Assembly (NCBI GenBank): GCA_963818925.1
Contig: CAWFTN010000001.1
Span: forward strand, 1,054,001-1,118,000
DNA length: 64,000 bases
Origin: JAMXLG01 sp963818925
GTDB taxonomy: Bacteria; Vulcanimicrobiota; Vulcanimicrobiia; Vulcanimicrobiales; Vulcanimicrobiaceae
Direction: 5' to 3'
Positions 1 to 10,427 of the stretch are shown piece after piece; within the stretch, counting starts at the first letter, position 1, and each line of letters starts with the position of its first letter. The notes beneath the pieces were generated by a model. The model searched no databases. It was not told the DNA's origin and saw only the letters and a list, made by a program, of their open reading frames with translations. The translations under genes were made by a program, and so were the position numbers.

Positions 1-3000
1 TCTTTGGCTTGCCGGATCATGGTCGCGAAGCGATACGGAGGCAGCGGGGCATCGATATCACTCAAGACGCTGCTCAGGTCCAATCCGGCCGCAGTCGCTG
101 CCACGAGCAACGCCGGGTTGATCGGGGGCGCAAAGAGCGGCAACTGTTGGGCGAGACCTTCGATATTGCGGCAGTGACGAATATTGTCGAGCCGGTTATT
201 GACCGTCGTCCACATATCGAGCAGCTGTTGGTTGGGCGGAATCCGGAAATACAGCGTGTTGATGTTTGGCAACTTCGAGCTGCCGCTCGGGGTCGGGACG
301 TTGACACGGACAGGTGGAATCACGTTTTCAGCTGCCACCGCCGCGTTCGAAAACGAATCGAGCTGACCTTCGAGGTCGGCGTACGTCTTGACGGCGGGCG
401 CGACGCGCGGCTGCACCACTTCCCGAGCCGGCCCGAGCATTTCTTCGGCGAGCACGTACAACTGCGTCGCGATATTGATCGACTCCAGCGTGCTCATGCG
501 GAAGTACATGTCGCCGCCGAGCATGAGATTGTTGATGTACTTCATTACGGTCGCGCGCTGGTACGCGACGGTCCGCATCTGCGCGATCATATCGGGATCG
601 AACGGATCGCTCCGCCACTGCGCAACTTGGTGTTCGAGGGCGGGATCGTGCGAGTTGATCGACTGCATCAGGTTGTTGATTTGTTCGCTGCTGTAGCTTG
701 CGGCGGACGTTAGATAGAAGGGTGCCGTGATCCAAAACCGCTGGGGAACGCTGTCCGTCGAACCCGCCGACGGATTGAAAATGTACTCATACCAGCGCTT
801 CGCGTCATCGAAGTGCTGATTGAGCGAGAGCGCGTTCGCGATCATGAGCGGCGCGTGGAAGAACAGCTCCCAGTTGTAGATCGAATAGCCGGCGTCCGGA
901 TCGAAGTCGATCCCTTCGGCCGGATATGTGCCATCGGGGAATTTGAGTACGTTTGCGGTCGGGTTATAGTATGTGCCGAAATTAAAGGGCGTGACGCCTT
1001 CCACCGTGGCGGGATAGAGTTGTAGGTTGCGATCGAAGAGACCCGAGAGACCGATCATGTTCAAGCGCGAGACGAGAAGCGGAACGAACGCGTGGTAGAA
1101 GGGCCACCACGTGTATTCAGCCTTGAAGAACGGATGGTACACGTACGCCGGCGCATTGGTGGTGAAATAGTTGCCGTTTTGGAAGTAGATCGTCGGAACG
1201 CAGAAATACTCACGCGCGGGATCGCGGTAGAAGAACGGCAAGCTCGAATCGAATTGCGCAATTTGATGCGGGACGACGAGCCGGTAATAATCGGCGGTGT
1301 TGAGCACGAGCTCCGATATCGTGGAACCATAGAGATTGTATGTCGTGTACAGCGGCCCCGTACGCGGACGCGTACTCGAGGTGAAACCTTCAAAATTCGG
1401 ATCGGGCATGATCCAGTCGCCGTCGTAGCGGCCGTCTGTCGGAAGGGCGATATCGGGTTTCTCCATCGACGACGGCAGTATGCCGATTTCGGCGACGCCG
1501 GGACCGCCCGCATTCGTTGCGTCGCTTAGGACTTCGGTGAATGCTTGCACGCCGTTACCGGCACCGCCCAGTACGTAAGCCCCGGCGATCATACGTACTC
1601 CCGGGTCCGAGTCGATGTAGATATCGATCTCGAGTGTCTCGCCGACGAAGAGCGACCGGAGTGTGACGTCCGCAGAGACCTGGGCCGCGCTAAAGACGAG
1701 CGTCTGGGGCGCCGTTTGTTTCGCTTGCCACTTGTTTTGTTTGAATTGACTCCACGCGAGTTGTACCTCGGCGTGCAAGTTCGGTCCGGGCGGCGCGGAG
1801 GCTGACGATTGAGCATTAGGAATAGGCTGGTTATTGGAGTCCGCTTTCGTCGTAACGATCGCCCAGAACAAGTAGAGTCTGCCGTTCCACATGACGGGCA
1901 GAATGTGATCGCTCGCGATGTCGAGGTCGATCTTCGACCAGGGCGTCCAGTGCGATGAATCGATCCACTGCCGGATGTAATAGATCGGCGGAACACCCTG
2001 GCTGCGCGCGACTACATAAAATGTGTTGGTGGGGAAGTCTTGGAACGTTCCGCACACGTCCAGGCGCGCAACCGCTTCCAGTTTCTCCAAATAATTCGAG
2101 AGCGCTGTGGAAGCGAGGTCGTCGGTCAGGTCGCCTTGTTTCAAATCGTTCATCATGTCGGTGAAGAACGATGAGGGGCTTTTGCGCAGTGTCGGATCGT
2201 AGTAATTCTCAGGGAATAAAAAGACTTCTCGGTTGGCTTCCCAGAGCCGGTACTGGTTCATCCAGACCCATTGAGACCAATCGTCGTCCTTCGAGAGATC
2301 GACCGTGACGTTGTGCTCCAGATTCAAGAAACACCGTTGCACGAAAAGCTGCACCGTATTGTTCGCTTGAACGATGCGCGACGTTGCCTGGCACGAACAC
2401 ATTTCGACATCGATGAGGAAATGTCCGAATACATCCTCAGGATCGAGCCAGCGGGCGACGCCGGCGGGCGGATGCGCGAGCAGGTAGCCGACAAGTGCGT
2501 CGCGCTGCGCTTCACGGAGAGGATCGCGAAGCTGCTTGGCAAGCGTGAGCCATTGTTCGAGCGGATAGTTCGCCTTCACGGCCTGCTTTATCGCGTCTGC
2601 TGCTGCCGATGCGACGGTTGAGCCGATCCATGACGTGACGTCAGCAGGGAAACCGTACTGCTGCAAGAGCTTGAAACATGGCGCAAGACGCGCGATGGCG
2701 CGCTCGCAGGCGAAATCGTCCGGGTATACCAGGCCGAGCAGTCCGAGGTTCGACACGTTCGCCGGATCGCCCGCGAGCGTTGCCAACGCCGGGCCCGGCC
2801 ACTGCGCCATCGTAGCGAGGGCGTTGAAGCATGCGCTTTTCGTTATTGCGCCGCCCGCGATGCTGAATGCGCCGGTGAAGCCGCCGGCAGCAGGCACAAG
2901 TGCTTGCGTGACGTTCACTGCTGTTCCAAGGCGCGCCCATGCTGCGAAGCGCCCTGCTGCGGTACTTGCGGCGGTTGCCGGGAGTGTGGTTGGGTCGATC

Positions 3001-6000
3001 CAATGCGCGGCGACACCATGCTGTTGCCACCATGCGACGTCGGCTGCCGAGAGTTTGAACGACGTAATCAGCAGCGCCGTTTTCGCAAGGGCGGCGTACG
3101 CGGCGAAATATGGTGCGAAATTCGGATCTGTCGGCGGAATCGGGACCGTCGGATCGCTGACCGTCAGCATGCCGATCGCGAGGAAATCTTCGATGATGGA
3201 TTTTCCCGCGATTTTCGCGGAAGGGAACCAGCCGACGACAAGCTGCGAGGTTACGGCCGGAGGGATGCCGAGTGCGCCCGAGAGCGTCTGAATAATAAGT
3301 CCGGTGCCGAGCGAGCGCGCATCATATTGCAGCATGCTCTGCAGCACATATTCGTAACGCGCTTCTCCGGCCGCGAGCGCGGTGCCGCCGGCAAGTTTGC
3401 TTTGCGTTGTTGCAGCGTTCATGTATGGACCGAGCGCAGACGTGATGAACGCGTCGATTTGCACAGTCGTAAGCGTGCTCGTCCCCGCCATGATCGCCAT
3501 CGCGGTGTTGACGCCGGCGTTCGTGAGAAACTTCGCGAGCTCTTTGCGCGTCGCGGTCCCGGTCGGGTCGGGTTTGAAGGCGGTTTGCGTGGCAATTTTT
3601 ACGAGGCCGTTCCAAAGTGCGAGGAGCATCGTGCCCACCGCGACTGGATCGGGCGCGACGCCCGTTCCCGGAGTGCTGACGTTGCGCAGGATAAAGTCGA
3701 GTTGCTGGATGCTGAAGGCGCTACCTACGACGAGTCCCGCAGCGTCTATAAAATCGGTCAGGGCTTCCGGCTGCGCACCAAAGGGGTTGATGGCAGCGTA
3801 GTACGGTGACGTGTCCTGCGTCTGCTCGGCGACGGCAAGCAGCGTGATGAATTCATCGATGCTTACACTGAGCAACTGCGCGAGCTGTACGTTTTTATAG
3901 AGCGTGCACAGGTTCGCGAGCGTGAGTTTTCCATTGGTGAAAGCCGCGATTGCCGTAGCAAGATCGTTGTTCGAGATCTGCAGCGCCGCGACAAGGGTCG
4001 CGGTGTGGTCGGAAAGTTGGGGATTACTTGCGATGCCGGCGATCTCCGTTCCATCAGGGTTGAGCTGGAACATGGAGTCGGTCGGATTGAGAATCGTGAG
4101 ATTCTCGAAGAGGTCGTGATAGAGCGAATACTGCGGATCGTCACCCGGGAGCGTGGGGATATCACGCGTCGGAATCGTCGCGAGCAACGCGACGGCTTGG
4201 CGCACCTCGATGTCGTAACGGCTTGCAACGGTCGTTACGACTGCCAATTGGCGCAACAGTTGATCGTTGAGCCGCCCCAACCCATTCGGCTGCGCGCTTT
4301 GCAGCGTCCAAATCGCGTCGTCGAGGTCGTACACGTTCCATCCGAGCCGGCGCCAGAGGCGCACGAACCGGTGTAGGCGATCCAGAACGTCTTGCGTCAA
4401 GCCACTGATCGTCATCGTTGCAATGTCGCACGAATCCGGCGGATTGCACTGGATCGTGACCGTGCCGTCAAAATTGATAAAGAACGTGTTGAGCAGACGC
4501 GCGAGTTCTTGATAGCTCAGGCCGGCGCGATTGAGCAGTACCCTGGCCGGCGAAAGGACGTCGATCCACGTTCCGGTTACGGACTTCGTTGGATCGTACG
4601 GATCGACGATTGTGTTTGCAGATTGCGCGAGGCCCCAGTAGTCCCACGACTTGAACCCTGAGGCGAGTGTGCCGGCAGTAATCACATCTGCGGCAAGTGC
4701 CGTAAAGCCGAGCGTCTCGACCGCGGCCAGCCGCGCCAGCGGCGACGTGTCGGGCCACGGTTTGGAGAAGAGGTGGAGCAGTTGCGTGCGAGTGACGCCA
4801 AGTTGCCCGAGGTACGTGCGCGACTCGTCGAGTGAGAGATCGAAGGGTAGTATCCACGGATACACCGCACCTTGGACCGTCGGGTAGGCGTTCGGATTGA
4901 CCCATTGCGGATTTGCGTTGAGTTCGGGCGTGCTGAGTGTCGTTTGGCGTCCTCGTGCTGCGGCCACAGGATCGGCCGGGGGTGCAACGGCGTCCTCGAG
5001 CAACTCGTTGACGAGATCGATGTACGGCAGTGCGGTATTCGTATTGGCGCAAGTCAGTTCGATTTGCGCGAGATCGATACGCCGCGAAAGGAGCGCGTCG
5101 CGCACGGGAGTTCCGTCGTTCGCCGTACGGTTCTTTAGAAACTCGAGCAGGTCGACCAGATACGCGGCCGCACCGAGCACCGACTGGCATTCCTCGCAAG
5201 CGCAGTAGGAGTCCGAACCGAAGAGCGTCTGCAGGTTCGGGTATCCGTCGAGCTGCGCCGCGACCTCGACTTGATTGGGAATCGCGATCGCCGTGGGCGA
5301 TCCCGCTGTAAGGGAGAGGTTGTATTGCGCCATCATGGCGAGCGCGACGCCGTACGTTTGCTCCGCTTTTCCAAAAATACGCGCGGCCTGCGTCGGCCCG
5401 ATCGTCGCATTTTTGCCGTAGGTTGCGGTGAACCGTGCTTTGCCCATGAAATACACTTGGCGGGCTGAATGAATGCCGTCGGAAAGAAGGATCGAGGTGA
5501 CGGCGTAGCTCGGATGAAGTTTTGTCAGACGTTGCGCCACGCATAGTGATTGCCGAACGGGATCCGCCATCTTCGTCTTCTTGGCGATGACGTCGATGTT
5601 GCTGATGGTCAGATCAAAGGCGGGATTCGCGTCGATGAATTTCGCGATGCTTGCCCCCGCCGCAAACGGGGATTTCTGATCGGCGGCGATGCGAGCCGAA
5701 AATGCGGGCGTCGGATAGGTTCGCGTAAATTCGCCCTCGAGAAACGTCGCGTATGCCGTGACCGCCGCGGCCGCGGTGCCACTGGTAAAGTTCGTTGGTG
5801 CGCCGATCGGTCTGCCGTTCACTTGTTGATTGAGCAGCGACTGCCACTGAGCGGCGGTATACCTCGCTAGGTCACGCGCGTGTACGATCGTTCCGGCGCG
5901 CCGCATTGCCGTAAGTTGGGTGATGAGCGGCAGATGGCCGCGCGTCAAACGCCCCACGGTGACTCCGAACTTCATGTCGGCGACCTGCGCAGTGGTAAAG

Positions 6001-6959
6001 GTTTTGTTCTTTATGAGATCGTTCCAAAACGTGCGTGCTTGCTGGCCGGCGGCCTCGGTATACAGTTGGACGAACTGCAGTTGCGCGGGCGCGTCGATTC
6101 CCACTGCGGTCAGCACGCTGCCGATCGACGTCTTGCCCATTCCTTGAACGGAATTGAGATGCTCGTTCTGTGCAAGCACTTGCAGACGCGGAAGTTCCGC
6201 TTTGGCCGTCGCACTGTATGAAGGCGGAATGACGTTGCTATCGATCGCACGCTGCACGGACTTTTCGATGACGTCCGGGCGTGTTGTGAATATCGCATTC
6301 AGCAGCCGCTGCGCGTTACCATCGAGATCGACTCCTTGCGCCGAACTCGCGAGCGCTAGCGTTTGCGCGTCGGTCGGAATGTTGCGACGCAGCAATCCGT
6401 AAAAGAGTTCCGCTGAGAGCTGCGTGCTAGCCGCCATTCTAGCTGCGATCGTCCAATACGCAACATGCGGTTTTTGGATTCCCGTTTGGCCCGATACGAA
6501 GGAAACGTCCTGATATTGATTGTTCTCTTCGAGTTGGAACGCTTGTAGGCTGCCGAGCATTGGTGCAATGCGGGCCGTTACCGACGAGTGTTCCGAAGGC
6601 GCTGCATGCGCGGGTCCGCCGAGCGCAAGATTGACGACGAGCGTGTCTGGAGCATTAAAGAGAATCGGGAAGGTCAGTTGCACCTGGCCCGCATCGTTCA
6701 AAACTTCCAGCTGAATGTCGGCCGCGGTTTGGCCTGCCAAGAGCGCGCTTGCGCCGTACGTAATCTTATACGCACCGCTTGCATCCGTGATACTGCGGCC
6801 GAGTTCTTTCGAACTGCGCAAATCCCGGTCGATGCACACGACCGTCGCGCGCAGATACGGCTCGCCGTTTTGATCGGTAACGAGACCGGTGACGACGCGC
6901 AGCGCTTGCGCCACCGCCTCGCCTGCAACACCCGAAACAATAGGACCACGGACATCCAT
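1..6959 (-). CDS. Tc toxin A-subunit (TcA/TcdA-like), 3' end outside window
   Basis: One open frame runs from ATG at 6959 to the left edge: 2319 complete codons with no stop when read by hand. Residues ~12-105 form a carboxypeptidase-regulatory-like beta domain. The VRP1 region follows: AAYLVDLLEFL (~595), ALPYIDLVNELLE (~640) and YPWILPFDL (~700). Further TcA hallmarks are FVRLWRRLGW (~866), HFLIDVEM (~1514), YRLWEANREVFLFPENYY (~1571), the neuraminidase-like segment HILPVMWNGRLYLFWA (~1685), SIYNWELFFHAPLMI (~2027) and RHCRNIEGLAQQLPLFAPPI (~2261). In this family TcA forms a pentameric pore that injects a TcB-TcC cocooned enzyme. The C-terminal TcB-binding part lies beyond the edge. A weak ribosome site (GCGAGGG) precedes the ATG. 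No TcB or TcC gene is in the window. Family assignment is very secure; target and function are unknown. Confidence 0.95.
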   Translation of the reverse strand, partial: MDVRGPIVSGVAGEAVAQALRVVTGLVTDQNGEPYLRATVVCIDRDLRSSKELGRSITDASGAYKITYGASALLAGQTAADIQLEVLNDAGQVQLTFPILFNAPDTLVVNLALGGPAHAAPSEHSSVTARIAPMLGSLQAFQLEENNQYQDVSFVSGQTGIQKPHVAYWTIAARMAASTQLSAELFYGLLRRNIPTDAQTLALASSAQGVDLDGNAQRLLNAIFTTRPDVIEKSVQRAIDSNVIPPSYSATAKAELPRLQVLAQNEHLNSVQGMGKTSIGSVLTAVGIDAPAQLQFVQLYTEAAGQQARTFWNDLIKNKTFTTAQVADMKFGVTVGRLTRGHLPLITQLTAMRRAGTIVHARDLARYTAAQWQSLLNQQVNGRPIGAPTNFTSGTAAAAVTAYATFLEGEFTRTYPTPAFSARIAADQKSPFAAGASIAKFIDANPAFDLTISNIDVIAKKTKMADPVRQSLCVAQRLTKLHPSYAVTSILLSDGIHSARQVYFMGKARFTATYGKNATIGPTQAARIFGKAEQTYGVALAMMAQYNLSLTAGSPTAIAIPNQVEVAAQLDGYPNLQTLFGSDSYCACEECQSVLGAAAYLVDLLEFLKNRTANDGTPVRDALLSRRIDLAQIELTCANTNTALPYIDLVNELLEDAVAPPADPVAAARGRQTTLSTPELNANPQWVNPNAYPTVQGAVYPWILPFDLSLDESRTYLGQLGVTRTQLLHLFSKPWPDTSPLARLAAVETLGFTALAADVITAGTLASGFKSWDYWGLAQSANTIVDPYDPTKSVTGTWIDVLSPARVLLNRAGLSYQELARLLNTFFINFDGTVTIQCNPPDSCDIATMTISGLTQDVLDRLHRFVRLWRRLGWNVYDLDDAIWTLQSAQPNGLGRLNDQLLRQLAVVTTVASRYDIEVRQAVALLATIPTRDIPTLPGDDPQYSLYHDLFENLTILNPTDSMFQLNPDGTEIAGIASNPQLSDHTATLVAALQISNNDLATAIAAFTNGKLTLANLCTLYKNVQLAQLLSVSIDEFITLLAVAEQTQDTSPYYAAINPFGAQPEALTDFIDAAGLVVGSAFSIQQLDFILRNVSTPGTGVAPDPVAVGTMLLALWNGLVKIATQTAFKPDPTGTATRKELAKFLTNAGVNTAMAIMAGTSTLTTVQIDAFITSALGPYMNAATTQSKLAGGTALAAGEARYEYVLQSMLQYDARSLGTGLIIQTLSGALGIPPAVTSQLVVGWFPSAKIAGKSIIEDFLAIGMLTVSDPTVPIPPTDPNFAPYFAAYAALAKTALLITSFKLSAADVAWWQQHGVAAHWIDPTTLPATAASTAAGRFAAWARLGTAVNVTQALVPAAGGFTGAFSIAGGAITKSACFNALATMAQWPGPALATLAGDPANVSNLGLLGLVYPDDFACERAIARLAPCFKLLQQYGFPADVTSWIGSTVASAAADAIKQAVKANYPLEQWLTLAKQLRDPLREAQRDALVGYLLAHPPAGVARWLDPEDVFGHFLIDVEMCSCQATSRIVQANNTVQLFVQRCFLNLEHNVTVDLSKDDDWSQWVWMNQYRLWEANREVFLFPENYYDPTLRKSPSSFFTDMMNDLKQGDLTDDLASTALSNYLEKLEAVARLDVCGTFQDFPTNTFYVVARSQGVPPIYYIRQWIDSSHWTPWSKIDLDIASDHILPVMWNGRLYLFWAIVTTKADSNNQPIPNAQSSASAPPGPNLHAEVQLAWSQFKQNKWQAKQTAPQTLVFSAAQVSADVTLRSLFVGETLEIDIYIDSDPGVRMIAGAYVLGGAGNGVQAFTEVLSDATNAGGPGVAEIGILPSSMEKPDIALPTDGRYDGDWIMPDPNFEGFTSSTRPRTGPLYTTYNLYGSTISELVLNTADYYRLVVPHQIAQFDSSLPFFYRDPAREYFCVPTIYFQNGNYFTTNAPAYVYHPFFKAEYTWWPFYHAFVPLLVSRLNMIGLSGLFDRNLQLYPATVEGVTPFNFGTYYNPTANVLKFPDGTYPAEGIDFDPDAGYSIYNWELFFHAPLMIANALSLNQHFDDAKRWYEYIFNPSAGSTDSVPQRFWITAPFYLTSAASYSSEQINNLMQSINSHDPALEHQVAQWRSDPFDPDMIAQMRTVAYQRATVMKYINNLMLGGDMYFRMSTLESINIATQLYVLAEEMLGPAREVVQPRVAPAVKTYADLEGQLDSFSNAAVAAENVIPPVRVNVPTPSGSSKLPNINTLYFRIPPNQQLLDMWTTVNNRLDNIRHCRNIEGLAQQLPLFAPPINPALLVAATAAGLDLSSVLSDIDAPLPPYRFATMIRQAK

Positions 6960-7172
6960 GGCGCCCTCGCTCTCTGTATAGAAGCGCAGCGGACGGTTTC
7001 GGGGGAGATCGTCAAAAGAGAAACGGTCTCAAGCGCACACACCGTACGCTTCAGTGAATCCTCTCAGTATACATTAGAGGCGTACACTCCTGATGACATT
7101 TGCAGGCGTTTCTATAACGAAGGCACACGAGTCGTGCGCGCACAAAGAAGCGACGATGGAGTTCCATTTCGC

Positions 7173-8009
7173 GTGACGGTTGAGGAGCTGCTCGCCGAGT
7201 TGACATCGCAAACCGCTGCCCAGCCGCGGGACGTTATGCGAATCGTCGCATATGTCACCGGACGTTCCGAAGCGTGGCTGAGAGCGTACGGCGAACATGA
7301 TGTGACGGCGAAGATGGAGCGGCAAGCGCGCGAATTCGCGGCGCGTCGATCTTCCGGCGAACCTTTGGCGTATGTTCTCGGCACGGCCGGATTCCATCGT
7401 CATTCGTTTCTCGTGGATAACCGCGTTTTGGTTCCACGGCCGGAAACCGAGCATCTAGTCGATGACGCCCTCGAATTCATCAGAGATAAAAACCATCCGC
7501 GCGTTCTCGATGTGGGTACGGGAAGCGGCGCAATCGCGTGCTCGATTCTCGCGGAGACCGAAAACCATGTTACCGCTGACGCAATCGATGTATCGGCCGA
7601 CGCGCTTCTCGTTGCGATGGCAAATGCGCATCGTCTCGGTGTCGAACCCCGTCTGTCGTTTTTCCTTGGCGACGTATCAACGCCGGAGTTGCGACCATTT
7701 TTCGACGTCATCGTCGCGAACTTGCCGTATGTGCCGACGAAGGACATCGCGCCCGCGCCCGACCCCGTCAGCTTCGAACCGCGCCTCGCGCTCGACGGCG
7801 GGCCGGACGGCCTCGATCTGTACCGCCGTTTCCTCAAGCACGCTTCTCGCCTGCTTGCGCTCGACGGCATCATATTAATGGAAGCGGCGCCCCCGATTAT
7901 CGCGGAGCTGGACGCGCTCGCCCGTACCGCTTTCCCTGAAGCCGAGGTCACGATCGGTAAGGATTACGGCAATAGGGCGCGCTACGTCAAGGTACGGACC
8001 CGGGAGTAA
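7173..8009 (+). CDS. prmC: Peptide chain release factor N5-glutamine methyltransferase
   Basis: This enzyme methylates the GGQ glutamine of release factors RF1 and RF2 using S-adenosylmethionine. The 278-residue protein has the helical N-terminal domain, the SAM motif VLDVGTGSGAIA near residue 112, and the catalytic-loop motif as NLPY rather than the commoner NPPY. I chose GTG at 7173, about 11 bases after GGAG. The frame stays open far upstream, but that stretch reads as antisense of the divergent toxin gene and has no family similarity. It is divergent from the toxin gene and 21 bases upstream of pyrG, with which it probably forms a transcription unit. Confidence 0.9.
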   Translation: MTVEELLAELTSQTAAQPRDVMRIVAYVTGRSEAWLRAYGEHDVTAKMERQAREFAARRSSGEPLAYVLGTAGFHRHSFLVDNRVLVPRPETEHLVDDALEFIRDKNHPRVLDVGTGSGAIACSILAETENHVTADAIDVSADALLVAMANAHRLGVEPRLSFFLGDVSTPELRPFFDVIVANLPYVPTKDIAPAPDPVSFEPRLALDGGPDGLDLYRRFLKHASRLLALDGIILMEAAPPIIAELDALARTAFPEAEVTIGKDYGNRARYVKVRTRE

Positions 8010-8030
8010 GGCGAATAGCAACCTCCCGAG

Positions 8031-9702
8031 ATGGCGAAGTATATTTTCTTTACCGGCGGCGTTGTCAGTTCGCTCGGTAAAGGCATCACCGCAGCCTCGC
8101 TCGGGCGGCTGCTCAAAGCGCGCGGCATCAGCGTGTCGATCCAGAAACTGGATCCCTACATTAACGTCGATGCCGGTACCATGAACCCGTATCAACACGG
8201 TGAGGTCTTCGTGACCGAGGACGGCGCAGAAACCGACCTCGACTTGGGCCACTACGAGCGGTTCATCGACGAGAATCTTCAGCGCGCGAACAACGTCACC
8301 ACGGGCCAGATCTACAACTCCGTCATCGAGAAAGAGCGGCGCGGCGAGTATCTCGGCGCGACCGTTCAAGTCATCCCGCACATCACGAACGAGATCAAGG
8401 CGCACATCAAGCGCGTGGCGGAAGCAAGCCGCGCGGACGTGTGCATTGTGGAAGTCGGCGGCACCGTCGGCGACATAGAGTCCCTGCCGTTCCTCGAAGC
8501 GATTCGCCAAATGCGCTACGACGCCGGCGAAGAGAACGTCATGTACGCGCATCTCACGCTGGTTCCGCACCTCGGCGCCGCGGATGAACTCAAAACGAAG
8601 CCCACGCAGCACTCGGTGCGAGAACTGCGCGGTATCGGTATTGCGCCCGACGCCATCGTTTGTCGTACGCAATCCGCCCTGCCGATGCCGATCGAACTGA
8701 AAGAGAAAATCGCGCTCTTTTGCGACGTACCGCCAGGTGCGGTCGTGCAGAACGGCGACGCAAAGACGATCTATCAAGTACCGCTTAACCTTGAAGCCGA
8801 GGGGCTGGCTGACGCGGTCGTGCGCAAGCTCGGGCTTCCGACGAATTCGCCGAAGCTCGACGAGTGGGCGGGCATCGTCGAACGCATCACGCATCCCAAG
8901 CGGAAAGTGAAGATCGCGCTCGTCGGCAAGTACGTCGAGCTCAAAGATGCCTACATCTCGATCAACGAAGCGCTGTATCACTCGGGCATCTACCATCACG
9001 CCGAAGTGGAAATCCGGCGCATCGATTCGGTCACGGTTGAAACCGACGGCGTCGAAGTGCTCGAAGGCGCCGACGGCATCCTGGTCGCTCCCGGCTTCGG
9101 TGCGCGCGGCGTAAATGGCAAACTTCGCGCAATTCAGTATGCGCGCGAGAAGGACGATTCCGTTTCTTGGCATCTGCTTCGGAATGCAGCTTGCGTGCGT
9201 CGAATTCGGACGCAACGTGTGCGGCCTGCCCAAAGCGATGTCGATCGAGGTCGACGAGACGACCCCCGATCCGGTGATCGATTTCATGCCCGATCAACGG
9301 GATCTCGAAATCTACGGCGGCACGATGCGCCTCGGCTCGTACACATGCCGCGTCGATCCCGATTCGCACGCGCAGCGCGCGTACGGTAGCGACGAAGTGA
9401 CGGAGCGTCACCGTCACCGGTATGAATTCAACAACAAATACCGGCCGGCGTTCGAGGAACGGGGCATGCGTTTCACCGGCCACCATGTCGTCGGTAAGAC
9501 GACGCTCGTGGAGATCGTCGAGCTTCCGAGCGACATGCATCCGTGGTTTGTCGGAACGCAAGCGCACCCCGAATTCAAGTCGCGTCCGAACAATCCGTCA
9601 CCGCTGTACCGGGATTTCGTCGGCGCGTCACTCGCGCACGAAGCTTCCCGGAACGGCCGCGCTGCCGAACCAGCTGCGCAGACGTGGACCCAAATCAAGT
9701 AA
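8031..9702 (+). CDS. pyrG: CTP synthase, interrupted by an apparent +1 frameshift
   Basis: CTP synthase converts UTP to CTP with ATP and glutamine. The N-terminal amidoligase domain is intact from ATG 8031 (SLGKGITAASLGRLLKARG). The frame changes near 9150-9157. Upstream it reads to AIQYAREKD; downstream, one base further on, it resumes with IPFLGICFGMQ, which carries the glutaminase nucleophile Cys, and later GTQAHPEFKS with the His/Glu of the triad. Removing one base, for example G9156, restores about 556 residues, normal for the family. An essential gene is unlikely to be truly broken, so a sequencing or assembly insertion is the simplest explanation. It overlaps the next gene by 19 bases. 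Confidence 0.93.
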
Positions 9703-10427
9703 CGGCCCTTATCCTCACTCGCGACGAAGAACGCAATTTGCCGCGCGCCATGACGAGCTTGCCGCACGGTATGCGTGCGTTCGTGCTCGACGCGTATTCC
9801 GACGATCACACCGTCGAGTTCGCGCGTTCGGCGGGTGCTGACGTGGAGTCGCGCGAGTGGACCAACTTCGTCGATGCCCGGCGTTATGCGCTCTCGCGCA
9901 TTACGACGCCGTGGGTGTTGCTGATCGACGCTGATGAAGCACTCGACGACGTCCTGTGCGAGGGAATAAAAACCGCCGCCGGCGATGCCGATGCGTACGT
10001 CGTCCGGCGAACGACGTACTTTCGCGGTAAACCGATGCGGATGTGGAGTAACGAACCGTTGCTGCGACTTGCGCGACGCGAACGTGTGCATGTCGAACCG
10101 CTGCCCGCTACGGGCGGATCGGCGGCCTTGCACGAGCGCTTCGTCTGCGACGGGAGCGTCGCGGAACTGCCCGGTACGTTGTTGCACTATTCGTACGCCG
10201 ACGGTACCGAGTACCGTGAAAAATTCAATGCGTACACGTCGATCGAAGCTAAAGGCTTGAGCCGCGATCCCGGTCGCTTCCTCACGCAGATGCTGCTCGT
10301 CCCGTTGCGACTGGTGAACAACTTGCTTGCAAAAGGCGCGTTGCTCGACGGACCGCGGGGTTGGTACGTCGCATGGTACTCCGCCTTGTATCCGGCGGTT
10401 GTTTCGTGGAAAGCGTTGCGCGTGTGA
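9684..10427 (+). CDS. Family 2 glycosyltransferase (LPS core WaaE/KdtX-like)
   Basis: A 247-residue GT-A fold enzyme. It opens with TALILTRDEERNLPRA, the donor-binding strand, and has the metal-binding LLIDADEAL motif near residue 80 followed by RRTTYFRGKPM. The pattern matches the WaaE-type beta-1,4-glucosyltransferases that decorate the lipopolysaccharide core. The actual sugar and acceptor are not deducible. GTG at 9684 overlaps the pyrG end by 19 bases, and the stop overlaps the next GTG (GTGTGA), so the two glycosyltransferases are translationally coupled. Confidence 0.82.
   Translation: MDPNQVTALILTRDEERNLPRAMTSLPHGMRAFVLDAYSDDHTVEFARSAGADVESREWTNFVDARRYALSRITTPWVLLIDADEALDDVLCEGIKTAAGDADAYVVRRTTYFRGKPMRMWSNEPLLRLARRERVHVEPLPATGGSAALHERFVCDGSVAELPGTLLHYSYADGTEYREKFNAYTSIEAKGLSRDPGRFLTQMLLVPLRLVNNLLAKGALLDGPRGWYVAWYSALYPAVVSWKALRV

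Noticed and set aside
9..6714. Many short plus-strand and minus-strand frames in the first 7 kb
   Set aside because: They are shadows of the single long minus-strand toxin frame, which alone reads as conserved protein.
6588..7172. A long N-terminal extension of PrmC
   Set aside because: The upstream codons are antisense of the toxin gene; family similarity begins only after GTG 7173.
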